Program-made: the position numbers and the translations under genes
Origin: an uncultured bacterium
GTDB lineage: Bacteria; Verrucomicrobiota; Kiritimatiellia; CAIKKV01
Assembly: GCA_903828035.1 (NCBI GenBank)
Contig: CAIKKV010000287.1
Location: 1-29,979, forward strand
DNA: 29,979 nucleotides
Direction of reading: 5' to 3'
The notes under the pieces: model-generated
The model's database searches: none
Seen by the model: only the letters and a program-made list of their open reading frames with translations
What the model was told of the DNA's origin: nothing
Part shown: positions 29,083-29,979 of the stretch, piece after piece
Numbering within the stretch: the first letter of the stretch is position 1
How the letters are laid out: every line of letters starts with the position of its first letter

Positions 29083-29979
29083 ATGAACATTCACCCTTTC
29101 CCCGCTCTTCGCCCGGCCCCGGACCGCGTCGCCCAGGTGGCCGCCCTGCCCTACGATGTGGTCAGCACGGCGGAAGCCGCCGCCGAGGCCCAAGGCAATC
29201 CCGACTGCTTCTTTCATGTCAGCCGGCCGGAAATCGACCTGCCCGCCGGCGCCGATCCCCACTCGGCCGCCGCCTATGCCGCGGGCCGCGCCGCCCTCGA
29301 CCGCCTGCGCGCCTCCGGCGCGCTCGCGCAGGACGGCGAGCCCTCGCTATTCATCTACCGCCAGGTCATGGGTAACCACGTCCAGCGGGGCGTGGCCTGC
29401 TGCCTGGAGACGGGCGACTACGGCACGCGCATCAAGACGCACGAGAAGACCCGGGTCGACAAGGAAGACGACCGCACCCAGCACATCTCGATCCTCGGCG
29501 CGCAGACCGGCCTCGTCTTCCTGCTCTATCGCGACCAGGCCGAGATCGACCGGCTGGTGGCCAAAACCGAATCCGGGGCTCCCCTTTACGACTTCACGTC
29601 GTCCGACGGCATTCGCCACATGATCTGGAAGGCCGCCGATAGCGCCGCCCTCGCCAAGGCCTTCGGCTCCATCCCCGCCTGCTACATCGCCGACGGCCAC
29701 CACCGCGCGGCGGCGGCCACCCGGGTGGCCCGCGAAAAGGCCGCGGCCAATCCCCATCATACGGGCAAGGAAGAATACAACCGCTTCATGGGCGTCCTGT
29801 TTCCCGCCAGCCAGCTCCAGGTCCTGCCGTACAACCGGGCCGTGAAGGATCTGAACGGGCTGACAAAGGAAGCGTTTTTGCAGAAAGTGAAAGGCGTCTT
29901 CACGGTCACGCCCGCCGGCGCCCCGAGCCCCGCCAGGCCCGGCCTCTGCAGCTTCTATCTCGACGGCGCCTGGTACGGC
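29083..29979 (+). CDS. DUF1015 family protein, 3' end beyond the window
   Basis: An open frame from ATG 29083 runs 299 codons to the window edge without a stop. It begins MNIHPFPALRPAPDRVAQVA and ALPYDVVS (21-28). It also contains RIKTHEKTRVDKEDDRTQH (116-134) and YIADGHHRAAAATR (201-214), the conserved motifs of the DUF1015/COG4198 family, whose members run to about 400 residues. The family's biochemical role is not established to my knowledge; in several genomes it lies near serine-biosynthesis genes, which is weak context. No Shine-Dalgarno sequence is visible. The start is chosen because the family N-terminus (PFPALRP) follows at once. Confidence 0.85.
   Translation, partial: MNIHPFPALRPAPDRVAQVAALPYDVVSTAEAAAEAQGNPDCFFHVSRPEIDLPAGADPHSAAAYAAGRAALDRLRASGALAQDGEPSLFIYRQVMGNHVQRGVACCLETGDYGTRIKTHEKTRVDKEDDRTQHISILGAQTGLVFLLYRDQAEIDRLVAKTESGAPLYDFTSSDGIRHMIWKAADSAALAKAFGSIPACYIADGHHRAAAATRVAREKAAANPHHTGKEEYNRFMGVLFPASQLQVLPYNRAVKDLNGLTKEAFLQKVKGVFTVTPAGAPSPARPGLCSFYLDGAWYG

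Overview
The window is a gene-dense, high-GC stretch of bacterial chromosome. I see no rRNA, tRNA, CRISPR array, transposase or phage gene. Several genes suggest a member of the PVC superphylum (Kiritimatiellota/Verrucomicrobiota type): type III glutamine synthetase, the LL-diaminopimelate aminotransferase route to meso-diaminopimelate, a UroD-like protein, a GxDLY-type SGNH esterase and a GH29-like protein. That placement is inference from gene content only.

Layout. 1-1250: possible gene start at the left edge (minus), then a Gfo/Idh/MocA oxidoreductase (minus). 1307-2029: a vapBC-like toxin-antitoxin pair with its own promoter and a dyad over it. 2083-4612: a GT4 glycosyltransferase overlapping a polysaccharide flippase (plus). 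4609-10452: a minus-strand polyphosphate cluster, transcribed rok kinase > ppx > ppk1 > ppk2, with a large imperfect inverted repeat between ppk1 and ppk2. 10551-10635: a REPIN-like pair of inverted REP elements. 10666-14858: a minus-strand run NfeD-like > flotillin > UroD-like > SGNH hydrolase. 14992-15762: an exported protein of unknown function (plus). 15771-18732: amt > PII > soluble PAS histidine kinase (minus). 18944-23935: glnN > dapF > dapL > alpha/beta hydrolase (minus). 24133-27744: mraY-like > phoB > phoR (minus). 27796-28980: an unusual fusion of a VF530/DUF2132 domain with a GH29-like barrel (minus). 29083-end: a DUF1015 protein (plus, cut by the edge).

How it fits together. Two themes dominate. 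One is phosphate: polyphosphate synthesis and breakdown, with a PhoBR-type two-component system further along. The other is nitrogen: ammonium uptake (Amt), PII signalling and glutamine synthesis (GlnN), followed by lysine/peptidoglycan precursor genes. The most striking signal is regulatory. amt and glnN each have a sigma-54-type promoter (TGGCAT-N5-xTGCT), and about 105-109 bp upstream of each lies the same composite element, a 20-bp dyad ATARGnC-N6-GnCYTAT plus a third half-site GnCCTAT. The elements sit at nearly identical distances, which points to one enhancer-binding activator controlling both transcripts. The PII protein here lacks the Tyr51 that is uridylylated in enteric bacteria, so nitrogen signalling probably departs from the E. 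coli scheme.
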